From assembly GCA_016715865.1 (NCBI GenBank), contig JADJXM010000005.1, forward strand, positions 186,001 to 250,000: 64,000 bases of DNA, read 5' to 3'. The translations under genes were made by a program, and so were the position numbers. The notes beneath the pieces are model-generated. The model had not been told where the DNA came from. It ran no database searches and worked only from the letters and a program-made list of their open reading frames with translations. Numbering within the stretch: the stretch's first letter is position 1; the number at the start of each line of letters is the position of its first letter. This document shows, in pieces, positions 37,960-53,047 of the stretch. The stretch comes from Acidobacteriota bacterium. Its GTDB lineage: Bacteria > Acidobacteriota > Blastocatellia > RBC074.

Positions 37960-40190
37960 TCTGATCTGCCAGTCAGGCTTCCTGCAGAGACCGGCCCGCT
38001 GCTGATCCTGAATCCTCCGCCGGTGATTGACGGCCCATCGATTATCCAGACCGGCCGGTCCGGATAACTTTCGAGCGTCCGGGCGCGTACCTCGGGGTTT
38101 TTGTCCCAGGCAAAGATCGGGGCTGCAGCATCGAGGTCAAGCGGGTTGTAGACGGCCGCCGAGGCATATTCCGGGAACTGCGAGCCCCGAATCAGAACCA
38201 GGCTCCGTCCGAAGTTGTATTCCTTTGCCAGCGTGCGAATATCCGGTCGCATCTCAAGATAATGATGGTATTTATCGATCGCTCGCCACGGAAAGTAATT
38301 GATCAGCGCCATCAGACTGAATGCCATGACGAGAAGAATCGGCCGCTGAGTATTAAAAAAGAGCGCCCCCTTCTCTTCAATCACCTGCAATCCGCGTACA
38401 CTGAGCACGACACAAGGCACCAGCATGAGGTACCAGTAGCGTGCGCCGAAGTCGGGGCCTCCACTGTACCAGTAGAAAAAATGGGCAATGAAGGTCGCCG
38501 CGATGAGAGCCATCATCAGATAGTCGTTCTTTCGGAAAGAGCCGCTGAATATGAGTACGGCCATAAGCAGGATCGATCCGGCGCTCCAGCCGAGGAGTTC
38601 GATGTTGATCGAAAAAATATTGAGATTTGCGTTGATCAAGGCATCAACAGGTCCGTGCCCGGGATACGGATCGAGAGCCCATCCGAGGCCACGATCTGCC
38701 CCGAACCCCATGGCATTGGAATTTGGCCCGTAATACTTGTCGGTGTAATCCATGATCGGGAATTTGGTCGTGCTGCCCGTCAGGTATTTGTTATAAGGCA
38801 GAAGCAGACCGGCTATGAGCAGTCCACCAAGCACGAAGGCCGCGATCGATGACGCCTTCAACCGCTTGCCCCCGATGCCGATCGCCCATAAACCGAGCAG
38901 ACCGGCAACGATCAAGCCCTCGAGCGGCCTGATCGCTCCGACGAATGCGGCGGCAATGCCGCCAGGAAGGGCCCACACAGCCCGACCGCTTCTTCGGGCC
39001 GCGACGATCGCAACTGCTGCTCCGAGCGTGCAGACGCCGGCAAAAGTATGTGTCATAAAATTCATGGCCATAAAAACGTGCCACGGAGACAGGCAGAGCA
39101 GGAAGACAACTATTCGCGCAGTTCGCCGATCGTAAAGTTCGCCGATCAGCAAATAGGCCAGCAGCACATGAAGCCCGCCAAGCAGTGGATTGATCAGCCA
39201 TGGAATCCCAAGCAGTACTCCCGCTGCGAGCATTGCCGGCCAGCCCGGAGGAACCGGGCTGAACCAGCGGCTCGGCTCATAGTTCATGAGGTCGATGTGG
39301 AAGGCTTCCTGAACAGGCGGAGCAGGCATCGTCAACATGCCGGCTGCGAAATAACGCGCGTGCAGGAGATAGACGACTTCGTCCGCGATATGCGGATGAC
39401 GTTCGTACGAGAAATAACTCAGCAAACCGGCCAGTGCTGTCACCCAGATAGCAGCAATTAAGGCGAACCGGTCGATCCTCAAAGTGGCGGCTGGTCCTTC
39501 TTCTCCGGGAGCGCCGAACAGTTTGTCGATTTTTATCTTCAGAATCGCGAGACTTGATTCAGGCAGTGTCCGGATCGCCAGGAGAATATTGAACAGATTG
39601 ATTGATTGAACGAGCGCAGCCGACGGAAGCTCGATCAGGTAGTCGCTGACGACTCTTGAGACGGTTGCGCTGGTGAGAACGAATGCAAGTCCAATGACAG
39701 CCAGTTGCCAGGGTTTGAAGAGGGTGAGCAGAGATTGAAGGATCTGTCTTCTCCATTTGAGAACTCCGCCGATGACCAGAATCGATTGCAGCGCAAAGAT
39801 CGCCATTATCACAGGCGACGAATTGAAAAGGCTGGAAAAGGGCCTCAGATGCTGGTATCCGATCATCCGACCGGCATCGATCATCTGCAGCGCCGCTCCC
39901 TGTCCGACGATCGCCAGAGCCAGCCATGCCCCTGATTGTCGCCATTCTCTGAAAAATGCGCTGCTCAGTAATGCGCACGCCACCCCGATCGAGATCGGCA
40001 GGCAAACTGAACCACTCAGGACGCCGGCGGCATCTCTGAACCTTGCGTCCTGCCATGACCAGACGATCAGGAAAGCTGCGCTGATCCAGCACGATGCTTC
40101 GAGAAAGATGCTCCATGTATTTCGCCGGGATATCGACATTTTGCTGGCGCGAGCTGTCTCGGATCGCCCTGAAATTTGAGGAGCCATCAC
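37956..40190 (-). CDS. large GT39-like membrane glycosyltransferase
   Basis: A 744-residue polytopic protein. After several helices (from about residue 27) an external loop carries HPHIADEVVYLLHARYFA, where the DE pair matches the acidic site of PMT/ArnT-type GT-C enzymes. PVPPGWPAMLAAGVLLGIPW and YDRRTARIVVFLLCLSPWH follow. About thirteen hydrophobic segments are visible, and the C-terminal region is soluble (SLVLIRGSQFPEYASAAVYN) and could bind the acceptor. It overlaps the SDR gene by 4 bases. The donor is probably a polyprenyl-linked sugar. Confidence 0.8.
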   Translation of the reverse strand: MMAPQISGRSETARASKMSISRRNTWSIFLEASCWISAAFLIVWSWQDARFRDAAGVLSGSVCLPISIGVACALLSSAFFREWRQSGAWLALAIVGQGAALQMIDAGRMIGYQHLRPFSSLFNSSPVIMAIFALQSILVIGGVLKWRRQILQSLLTLFKPWQLAVIGLAFVLTSATVSRVVSDYLIELPSAALVQSINLFNILLAIRTLPESSLAILKIKIDKLFGAPGEEGPAATLRIDRFALIAAIWVTALAGLLSYFSYERHPHIADEVVYLLHARYFAAGMLTMPAPPVQEAFHIDLMNYEPSRWFSPVPPGWPAMLAAGVLLGIPWLINPLLGGLHVLLAYLLIGELYDRRTARIVVFLLCLSPWHVFMAMNFMTHTFAGVCTLGAAVAIVAARRSGRAVWALPGGIAAAFVGAIRPLEGLIVAGLLGLWAIGIGGKRLKASSIAAFVLGGLLIAGLLLPYNKYLTGSTTKFPIMDYTDKYYGPNSNAMGFGADRGLGWALDPYPGHGPVDALINANLNIFSINIELLGWSAGSILLMAVLIFSGSFRKNDYLMMALIAATFIAHFFYWYSGGPDFGARYWYLMLVPCVVLSVRGLQVIEEKGALFFNTQRPILLVMAFSLMALINYFPWRAIDKYHHYLEMRPDIRTLAKEYNFGRSLVLIRGSQFPEYASAAVYNPLDLDAAAPIFAWDKNPEVRARTLESYPDRPVWIIDGPSITGGGFRISSGPVSAGSLTGRSD

Positions 40191-40215
40191 CCGGTTATTT
40201 CGTATTCAGAGTGAG

Positions 40216-42348
40216 TCACTGGATGTTGATGCTGACGGCGTTGCAGGGCTTGCCATCGATCAGGATTGAGATGCCGGCATCCCCGCTTCCGGCCAGCTGC
40301 TGCGGGATTTGCAGCGCCACTTGATCCAGACCGACAAAGTCTCCCTGCACCTGTGCGTGTATTACCGGAAGAGTAACATCCCCTATCCTGGCGGAGACCG
40401 TTGTCAGGTCCATTCTACGATTGATGCCTGTTCCGTAAAGTACCAATATCACCTGGTCCTGGGGATTACTCAGATCGACCGGCACGGCTACGATCTTGTT
40501 GAGCGCCTGATCGAACCTGACAAGGGGTTCGTACGTCTGTTCATTATTTGCCTTGATGCGAAGTATGACGCCGGCAGGCAGTCCGTTTCCACTACTGTCG
40601 GCGGTGAAGATCCCCGGCGCCACTTTCGCAATTTGAAGCAGGCCATAGGACGTTTCTCCGGCTGCATTCGTCAGCCTGAGGACAGCCTGCCCAGGCGCTG
40701 TTCCATCTGGAACCACGAAATTGACCTGATTGGGTGAAACGAAGAAGAGTGGTGAAAGCCGTGATACTCCCAAATGATCAATGATTGTTAAAGTGGTTCC
40801 CGCCAGACTGGTTGGCAATGGGGTAGAATCTGCAATTACAGTCGCCGACGCAAGATTGGTCCCAAAGGTTGCGGTAATCGATCCGGCTGCAATTTCATCA
40901 ATCCGGTAGCTGGCCGCAGAGACGCTGGCGCTCTGGGCGCAAAGTGCGTTTTTTCCATAGATCGTGATGACGCCGAAACCGGGAATACTGGTGTTTAAAA
41001 GCTGGCCGGCCGAAATGGTCGCATCCGGTGCATTTATGTCGATCTGGCTCTCTGTGGAGTATTTGATGCCATAGGTGCCGGCGGGCAATCCTTGAATTGA
41101 GAAAGAACCGCCTGTATCCGCCTTGATAACAACGACCTGACTGCAATCCGCATTGACGAAAGCCACCGGCTTGTAATTGTTGTTGTCGGCCGTCGCCTCG
41201 ATCCTCATCGCACCGCGCCGGACATATTTAAAATACTGGCGCAGGTATCTGGTTCGCTGCCCCAAAACGATCTGAGGGTTATCGGGATTGCCATCGTTGA
41301 TGAGATAGTATTTTCCGCCGTCGTCAGTACCGTCACTGAGTGGCCAGGCTATCGTGTACTGAGCCCAGGCCGAATTCCTGCCGAGCGTCAGATCCTGATA
41401 TAGATCGTCAAAAGTCGCGCCGATCAGCTCGAGGTGGGCGGCTGTGATGCCATTTTGCAGGGCCCGCGATCCGATCGCCTCAGTGTTCGCTCCATTGGCG
41501 CCACCATAACGATGATATGAAAACTCTGAAAGGTAATCGAAGATTCCGGGGATTTGTATCATCTCATCGAATGATGAAATGGCATTGTTCATATTGGTGC
41601 TTGACGGGCCGATAAATTGCGGATTAAACCCGGCGACACGCAGTCGATTTCCGGCAGCGACGATCGCATTCCCGATCTGTGTTCCCGACCAGTCTGCATT
41701 GTCGTTTTCAAGCACCACCTCGATGGCATCCGGAGACCAACCGTATTTACTTTTAATATGTTCGAAGGTGGCCAGCATGAATTCACCATATTCTTCAGGG
41801 GAATCCTTATGCTCGAATGCAGATGGTCGAAAATCGACGTAATTCAGATTGATGTACAGCTTTTCTCCGCGATTGAAAGCGAGGCTTCTCAGTGGATTGA
41901 CTACGGTTTCAATCGTGGCATCCATCTGTGAAAATTGAAAACCAGCCGGATTTAAGACTTTAGGGTCAATATTGTCGTTGATGATTTGATACCAGCTGTC
42001 TTTCCATTGCTGACGGCTGATCTGTCCATTTGTATATTGACTGAAATGATCGACAGGGTTTTCAGCGCCGCTGAATATTTCGAGTCGCACCCGATTGATC
42101 CCGAGGTCATTGATAGTCTGATCGAATAACTGATCCTTGTATTTCGGGAAAATCGCCGGAAACTCCAACTGTCCAGCCTGATCAGTGGCTTCCCATCCAT
42201 TCATCATCTGATATGTGATATTTGGATTAATCGTGATGGTTGTCTGCTGCATCACGGAAGCACTGGATGCACAGGCAAGTGATATCACCGAAATCAGAGC
42301 AATCAATAGTACTGCCGATAAGATCTGTTTATTGATTGGGCTACGCAT
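40216..42348 (-). CDS. secreted glycosidase-like protein with TIGR03437 C-terminal domain
   Basis: A 710-residue protein with a signal peptide (SAVLLIALISVISLACASS). Residues 35-480 look like a clan-A/GH30-type hydrolase: MMNGWEATDQAGQLEF at the start, INRVRLEIFSGAENPVD, a possible acid/base Glu in IEVVLENDNADW and SEFSYHRYGG. The NEP motif of GH30/GH39 reads LENDN, so activity is uncertain. Residues 480-710 match TIGR03437, with FFVSPNQVNFVVPDGTAPG and KVAPGIFTADSSGNG, a domain known chiefly from Acidobacteriota. It may trim the glycan made by this block. The gap to the next gene downstream is 25 bases. Confidence 0.75.
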   Translation of the reverse strand: MRSPINKQILSAVLLIALISVISLACASSASVMQQTTITINPNITYQMMNGWEATDQAGQLEFPAIFPKYKDQLFDQTINDLGINRVRLEIFSGAENPVDHFSQYTNGQISRQQWKDSWYQIINDNIDPKVLNPAGFQFSQMDATIETVVNPLRSLAFNRGEKLYINLNYVDFRPSAFEHKDSPEEYGEFMLATFEHIKSKYGWSPDAIEVVLENDNADWSGTQIGNAIVAAGNRLRVAGFNPQFIGPSSTNMNNAISSFDEMIQIPGIFDYLSEFSYHRYGGANGANTEAIGSRALQNGITAAHLELIGATFDDLYQDLTLGRNSAWAQYTIAWPLSDGTDDGGKYYLINDGNPDNPQIVLGQRTRYLRQYFKYVRRGAMRIEATADNNNYKPVAFVNADCSQVVVIKADTGGSFSIQGLPAGTYGIKYSTESQIDINAPDATISAGQLLNTSIPGFGVITIYGKNALCAQSASVSAASYRIDEIAAGSITATFGTNLASATVIADSTPLPTSLAGTTLTIIDHLGVSRLSPLFFVSPNQVNFVVPDGTAPGQAVLRLTNAAGETSYGLLQIAKVAPGIFTADSSGNGLPAGVILRIKANNEQTYEPLVRFDQALNKIVAVPVDLSNPQDQVILVLYGTGINRRMDLTTVSARIGDVTLPVIHAQVQGDFVGLDQVALQIPQQLAGSGDAGISILIDGKPCNAVSINIQ

Positions 42349-42441
42349 ACTTAAACCTCAAGTAATCAGAAATGAATCTTCACCGAATGCCATGGATTGC
42401 TGAGTCATAAATACCAACGCATTCGATCTGTTTTCAATGTT

Positions 42442-42505
42442 ACAGGACTTACGCGACCTGGGAGCGCTCCGCGCTGGCCTGCCCAAGATTCTGCGTAAGT
42501 CCTGT
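42442..42505. repeat. short inverted repeat ACAGGACTTACGC
   Basis: ACAGGACTTACGC (42442-42454) and its exact complement GCGTAAGTCCTGT (42493-42505) flank a GC-rich 38-base loop containing GGGAGCGCTCCGCGC. It lies between two minus-strand genes, just after the amine-oxidase-like gene, where it might terminate transcription or mark a small mobile repeat. Confidence 0.7.
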
Positions 42506-42510
42506 GTTAT

Positions 42511-43944
42511 TTAATCTTCAACGACATGTTTTGTGAATTCCATCCTGTAATCGCGCCATCTGGCAGTATCGAATTCACCTGATTCGCTTAAGCACTCGAC
42601 AGCGGCATAAGCCATTGCCAGTGCGTGATGTGTGTTGTCATGAGCGAACAGACCCTGACGTCCGAAGGTCAGAACGCGATCGAGTCCGGCAGCCCATTGA
42701 TCGAGTTCATCGAAGTGATCTTCATACCCCTCGTGATAAATAGGATAGGCGTGGGAGAGGCGTTTCGTGACGACTTTGAGAACCTGCGATCGGACAGGCA
42801 ATCCACACTTCGCCAGTGAGTCAAGGACAAGTTGCGAAAGCTCTTCGTCAGATGCCTGCCAGACTTCATCGCCGATATCGCACGGCAGTTCTCCGCAGAG
42901 CACTGTCCGGTCATCCGGTGCTGAAGTCGAGCTGTAGTTTTTCGGTTCGGACAGCCGCGTCAATCGAACTTCGCTTTCGGGAAAGTAATGAGCGTCGAAT
43001 GGTGTGAACCGGTGTTCGGACAGCACCAGATAGATGAGCACCATGGCACGATATCTTATTTTTTCGCCGGAGTCTCTCACTCCAGATGGGGCGCCGGGAT
43101 TGACCAGCCGGCTGAGCGCTGTAATCGGGATCGTCGACCAGACGTGATCGGCCTCGATCGATTCGATTCGACCATGGTGCTCAACATCAATTCGATGCGG
43201 GAGGCCGAGATGAATTTTCCGGACTGATGATTCGAGTCGCAGTTCGGCGCCGGCTTCCACAGCGGCGCCGGCGATTGCCCGGCTGATCTGTCCAAAACCA
43301 TGACTAGGGTAGAAGAACCGGCCTGCTCCTGGAGGCTTCATACCAGGGACGCTGTTGAGCGCCTTGCGAACCATCTTGCCGATCGAACCGGAGGAGACGC
43401 GGCGATGAGCCTGAATCGCTGATAACTCTTCCGGGAGAACGCCCCAGATCTTGACGGCATATGGAAAATAGAAGTCGCGACAAATCGTCCGACCCAGGCT
43501 GCGTTCCAGCACGCTGGCGAATGTCTCGGGCTTTCTTCCGTTTGAATGCGGCAGGAACTTTTTCATCGAATCGGCGGCGACTCCCATTCCGAAAGAGAAG
43601 GGGAGCCCGAGCATCAGATCCACGGGCTTGAGCGGAAAGTGAATCCAGCGCCCGCGCAGTCGAATGCGTCCGTGTCGGGGTCGATCGAGAAGATCATCAC
43701 CCAGCAGTTGCTTCAGATCGGCCAGAATTCGAGGTTCACAGGCTGGATGAAGGCGATGGCTTCCGTAATCGACGCTCACTCCGTCGAGTTCAAAGCTGCC
43801 TGAATTCCCTCCGACTTCCGATCGCTGTTCGAAGACGATCGGAGCCGCCTTTCCGCCGAGAGCCAGTCTCCATGCTGCGCCGAGCCCAGCCGGGCCGGCT
43901 CCGAGTATTGCCACGCGCGGACGTTTTAGATTGTTGGTTGTCAT
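42511..43944 (-). CDS. FAD-dependent amine-oxidase/UDP-galactopyranose mutase-like protein
   Basis: A 477-residue flavoprotein. VAILGAGPAGLGAAWRLAL at residues 11-29 binds FAD, followed by FEQRSEVGGNSGSFELDG and VDYGSHRLHP. FYFPYAVKIWGVLPEEL and FYPSHGFGQISRAIAG mark the protoporphyrinogen-oxidase-like branch related to UDP-galactopyranose mutase. These enzymes often occur in glycan loci but their reaction is unknown. It resembles the flavoprotein at 53048-54865 but lacks its C-terminal membrane module. It is 6 bases from the methyltransferase-like gene. Confidence 0.82.
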   Translation of the reverse strand: MTTNNLKRPRVAILGAGPAGLGAAWRLALGGKAAPIVFEQRSEVGGNSGSFELDGVSVDYGSHRLHPACEPRILADLKQLLGDDLLDRPRHGRIRLRGRWIHFPLKPVDLMLGLPFSFGMGVAADSMKKFLPHSNGRKPETFASVLERSLGRTICRDFYFPYAVKIWGVLPEELSAIQAHRRVSSGSIGKMVRKALNSVPGMKPPGAGRFFYPSHGFGQISRAIAGAAVEAGAELRLESSVRKIHLGLPHRIDVEHHGRIESIEADHVWSTIPITALSRLVNPGAPSGVRDSGEKIRYRAMVLIYLVLSEHRFTPFDAHYFPESEVRLTRLSEPKNYSSTSAPDDRTVLCGELPCDIGDEVWQASDEELSQLVLDSLAKCGLPVRSQVLKVVTKRLSHAYPIYHEGYEDHFDELDQWAAGLDRVLTFGRQGLFAHDNTHHALAMAYAAVECLSESGEFDTARWRDYRMEFTKHVVED

Positions 43945-43950
43945 TTCAGA

Positions 43951-44520
43951 TTAAACCACAAATGGTATGAATCGTTTTGTACGCCCGCGATAATCGTCAT
44001 ACCCGGTCAACGTCGCCGCCAGCATCTCCTCTTCACGAACAGCCTTCCACAAAATGAAAGGAGTCATCAGCACGACTCCGAGCACGAGCCATGAATTGAG
44101 GCTCAGTTCCAGTCCTGTCAGCAGAATCACGTCGCCGATATAGATCGGATGCCGGATGTACCTGTAGAGTCCATTCGAAACGACCTGCTGTCGCGAGAGC
44201 ACCTGCGCCGTTTCAATGTCGGACCAGTTAGTCCCGAGTTGCAGCCTGCCCAGCAGGGCGGTGATCAGTCCGATCGTGTAAACAGCCGCTCCGATCAGAC
44301 GCAGCATCGTCGGTGATGAGCTGATCGGTAGAATGTCTGGCAGCAGTGTCTGCACCAGAATCCCAAGTAAAATCAGGATCTTGACGGCCTTCATGGCTGT
44401 CACGACCAGACCGGCGGGCGGGGCTGCCTTTGGTGAGTCACCGGACCGTCTTTTCATGTATTCCCAGACCGCCTTGTGCAGGATCAGACCTGCCAGCAGA
44501 TAAAGTCGTAACCAGATCAT
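43951..44520 (-). CDS. isoprenylcysteine carboxyl methyltransferase-like membrane protein
   Basis: A 189-residue integral membrane protein with about five hydrophobic segments. The ICMT/PEMT signature is NGLYRYIRHPIYIGD, followed by a C-terminal Glu-Glu pair (REEEMLAATL) and YDDYRGRTKRFIP. Family members methylate small or lipid-linked acceptors using SAM. The start at 44520 is chosen because it follows the stop of the GT2 gene by one base (TGATATG). The open frame reaches 44574, which would overlap that gene by 53 bases. Substrate unknown; perhaps a lipid carrier of the glycan. Confidence 0.8.
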   Translation of the reverse strand: MIWLRLYLLAGLILHKAVWEYMKRRSGDSPKAAPPAGLVVTAMKAVKILILLGILVQTLLPDILPISSSPTMLRLIGAAVYTIGLITALLGRLQLGTNWSDIETAQVLSRQQVVSNGLYRYIRHPIYIGDVILLTGLELSLNSWLVLGVVLMTPFILWKAVREEEMLAATLTGYDDYRGRTKRFIPFVV

Positions 44521-44521
44521 A

Positions 44522-45456
<935 letters not shown>

Positions 45457-45472
<16 letters not shown>

Positions 45473-47232
45473 TGATCTGTTTTGTTGTAATTGTTTCTGG
45501 CAGCCGCCAGCGCTGATGCTGCAATTTTTTTACAGACGAAAACCTCGCCTCCGCCCAGCGTGCCGGGGAAGACTTTGATTATTTCGAAGTCGCGATCAAC
45601 GATCTCCCAGATCTCCGGGTGATATGCCTTGAGTTCGACCGGCAGCGTGTAGACCAGCCAGGTATTCTGATGGGATTTGCCGATCGCGTCCAGTTGTCTG
45701 CCCTCGTCGGCGACAGACCATTTCGGAGCGTAATAGCGGCCGTAATCCATGGCGGCAAGGCCGACGGCGACGACGGCGTCGCCGGGCTGTCGATTACGTT
45801 CGACAAATTCCCGCGCGCCGGTGAAGTCCTGTTTGGGCCTCATGTAATTGCGCGGAATTGTAGCGGCAGAGGCGCATATGATCAGGCAACTCATGGCCAG
45901 GCCGAGGGTGCCGGACAATCGTTCATTCGTTTTCCAGGCTGGATTGATCCGGCCGGCGAAATCGAGCAGCAGTCGTGGTGTTTCGATCGCACCGCGGATG
46001 ACGATCAGCAGTCCGAAGCCCATTGAAAAGAAGAAGAAACGCGGCCACAGATTGTGACCGAGCAGGAGCATCGTTCCCCCGGCAAGGATGGCGGGCAGAA
46101 TAAGGCTCAAACCCGCGCGAAGATCCCGCCGTGAGATGCTCAGCCATCCGATCCCGATCATTACTCCGCCCGCGAAGACGACTGCCGCGCCTGAAAAACC
46201 GATCCTCAGACTGCGCAGGCTTTCAGTGACAACCCAGAATGGATTGGTCCACTCGGACGGGAGCGAGACCTCGTGCAGGCCGGTGGCCAGAAATTCAGGC
46301 AGCGCCAGCGCATGCAATTGCAGCGTCAACGATCCGCACAGCAGCCATGCCACAAGTGGCCGCATGCGCAGGCGCGATAAGATTCCGACTTGTTCGGGAG
46401 TTGTGTTGAATATTGCTGTAACTGAAAGCAGGACGTGCGCCGCGGCTACGAAAGCCATGGTCAGATGAAGCCAGGCTCCGAGCGAAACGGCAAATGCATA
46501 TCCGATCCAGTGTCGCCACCGGTCATGATCGAGCGCTTCAAGCCATAACCATGTCGCAAGGAGTGTGAAAAAGAGCAGGCCCATGTATCCGCGTGCGTTT
46601 TGAGAGAACCAGATATGATGGTAGGAAAACGTCATCAGACCACAGGCGAGCAACGCCCCATTCTCGCCGATCATTCGACGCCCCAGCAGGAAGAGGGCCC
46701 ACAGGCTGGCGATACCGAACAGAACGGAAGGAAGACGCAACGCCCATGCGCTCTCACCGAAGATGTTGAATGAGAGCCGCCCCATCAGCGAATAGAGCAT
46801 ATGCTGATTCTGCGACGGGAATCTGGTCAGAATGTCGCCGATCGGCATGCGCACAAAATCGACGAGCGTTAAAACCTCATCGTGCCAGAGATCGGTGTCG
46901 AGTCGCCACATTCTCAGGCCGAGCGCCAGGATGCTCAATCCGATCAGGATCAGCACGGCCTTGCCCGTAAAGTATCTCTTCCGAAGCTGCCGCTCCGATC
47001 TTGTGAGAAGAGTAATTAAATGACTGAACAATGATGCCAGGATCAGCGCGATGCCATGGGCGGCGAGCATCGATCGAAAGAGAGTCGCTCCCCAGCCGAG
47101 CCTCCGCTCCGGATCACTGACAAGGGCAGCCTCGAGCACTCCACTATTCAGGATGACTGAAGCGACCACCAGCAAAATCCCCGCGCCAAGCAGAAATGGG
47201 TGGCGTATCACTTTTTTCGTGTCAGTCTGCAA
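45457..47232 (-). CDS. GT39-like membrane glycosyltransferase
   Basis: A 591-residue polytopic protein with about twelve hydrophobic segments. The first large loop reads RLDTDLWHDEVLTLVDFVR, containing the HDE acidic site common in GT39/PMT-like proteins, followed by QNQHMLYSLMGRLSFNIFG. It then has a long helical region and a soluble C-terminal part (DFTGAREFVERNRQPGDAVV). It overlaps the GT2 gene by 16 bases, supporting a donor-synthesis and transfer pair on the periplasmic side. Confidence 0.82.
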
Positions 47233-47243
47233 TTCGTTCTTCT

Positions 47244-49822
<2,579 letters not shown>

Positions 49823-49825
49823 GGT

Positions 49826-49856
49826 GAGTAGAAAGTAATAAGTTGAAAGTAGAAAG
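49826..49856. repeat. second AAAGTAG-type heptamer stretch
   Basis: AGTAGAAAGTAATAAGTTGA and a following AAGTAGAAAG repeat the unit seen at 1968-2005, less regularly. It lies immediately before the start codon of the SPASM radical SAM gene (minus strand), which therefore has no clear ribosome binding site. Confidence 0.5.
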
Positions 49857-49888
49857 ACAGAGTCTTCCGATGGGACACAAGACCCACT

Positions 49889-50640
49889 TCAATCCACGAC
49901 TGCGTTTTTGACGATGCGCCCCCAGCGGCGAATCGTCAGGTAACGGTCAAGGCTGCCGTCAAGCGCCTTGCCGAAAAGACCGATCTTTTGCAGGTAATAA
50001 ACATCGATGCGGGGCAGTTCGTGCAAAAGCTCCGATGATGCGCGTCGGAGCTGCGTTGTGCAGGCAGCCGTGAATTCGCTTCGAACGATGTCATCGACTG
50101 TCTCGCTGCGGTACCCGAACGGGAATGCAAATGTCGTGACGCTGCAACCGGCCTGATCTTCGATCTCATTGCGGGAACCAGCGATCTCTTCGCGAGCCCT
50201 GGCTGAGTCGAGCCGTCGCAGGTCCGGGTGCGTGCACGTGTGGGCCCCGATTTCGATTCCCGCGTCAACCATTTCGCGAACCTGAACCCATGACAGCATC
50301 CTTTGATTACCAAGTCCCTCGGGCGGAGGGCCCCAGTCGTTTATACCTTCGATGTGCCGGCTGATCAGATAAACCGTGGCCGAAAATCCATGTCGCGAAA
50401 TGGCCGGCAGGGCGGAAGACACGAAATTTTCATACCCGTCATCGAAAGTCAGTACGACTGCCCTTGCCGGCCATTCGGCATGAACTTCGCGGTGCGTCAG
50501 CGCCTGCTGCAGCGAGATTCCGCGATATCCGGCATCCGCAATTGCAGCCATCTGATCGGAGAATTGCCGGGGCGAGATCGATATGACCGAACCGCTGGCA
50601 TCGATCGAATGCCAGGTCAGTATAGTCAGCCCGTTTTCGC

Positions 50641-50644
<4 letters not shown>
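49889..50644 (-). CDS. polysaccharide deacetylase (CE4/NodB domain)
   Basis: A 251-residue protein of carbohydrate esterase family 4. The NodB motifs are visible: motif 1 VLTFDDGYEN (Asp68, Asp69), motif 2 GAHTCTHPDLR (His135 and His139 for metal binding), and FAFPFGYR later. No signal peptide is evident, so it either acts in the cytoplasm on lipid-linked precursors or uses an unrecognised export route. It overlaps the upstream GT2-like gene by 4 bases. It would remove N-acetyl groups from the glycan. Confidence 0.9.
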
Positions 50645-51609
<965 letters not shown>

Positions 51610-51622
51610 TGGCGCTTTCTCT

Positions 51623-52702
<1,080 letters not shown>

Positions 52703-52732
52703 GCAGGTCGACGTTCTTTTTTCAGCGGCAAT

Positions 52733-53044
52733 TCATCTTTGCCGGCGCAGATGGGCTACCTGATTGTAGATCTTGCCGATGCTCCAGCCGATCAGACCGC
52801 CTATGACAAATCCATACAGTAATCCGATAAAACTGCCGAACCAGGTAACCGAGTATCCGATCAGATAGTTCCCGAGCAGTGAGAGGTGCGCACCGACATT
52901 GGGACCGCCTCTGATCAGCAGCCATGCTGTCATTCCGAAAAGCCCCAGGCCTCCAATCAGGCCGCAAACGATTGCCAAAGCCGTCGCCTGAATTCTGGCC
53001 GTGACGCGGCTCAATTCCATACTTTCGTCATCTATTTTCGTCAT
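52733..53044 (-). CDS. small membrane protein homologous to the C-terminus of the adjacent flavoprotein
   Basis: A 103-residue protein with two or three hydrophobic segments: TALAIVCGLIGGLGLFGMTA, then LLGNYLIGYSVTWFG, then FVIGGLIGWSIGKIYN. The pattern GGPxxGxxLxLLGNxxxGYxVTWxGxF is shared with the last 100 residues of the protein encoded at 53048-54865, three bases away. A separate copy of a membrane module thus lies next to a fused copy. Function unknown; it may form a membrane complex with the flavoprotein. Confidence 0.75.
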   Translation of the reverse strand: MTKIDDESMELSRVTARIQATALAIVCGLIGGLGLFGMTAWLLIRGGPNVGAHLSLLGNYLIGYSVTWFGSFIGLLYGFVIGGLIGWSIGKIYNQVAHLRRQR

Positions 53045-53047
53045 GAT

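Noticed and set aside
38262..38852. A 196-codon plus-strand frame
   Set aside because: Antisense shadow of the GT39-like membrane protein; composition is charged and unrelated to any family.
49823..49888. RiPP precursor gene next to the SPASM enzyme
   Set aside because: The gap is only 66 bases, filled by a heptamer repeat and with no start and ribosome binding site for a peptide.
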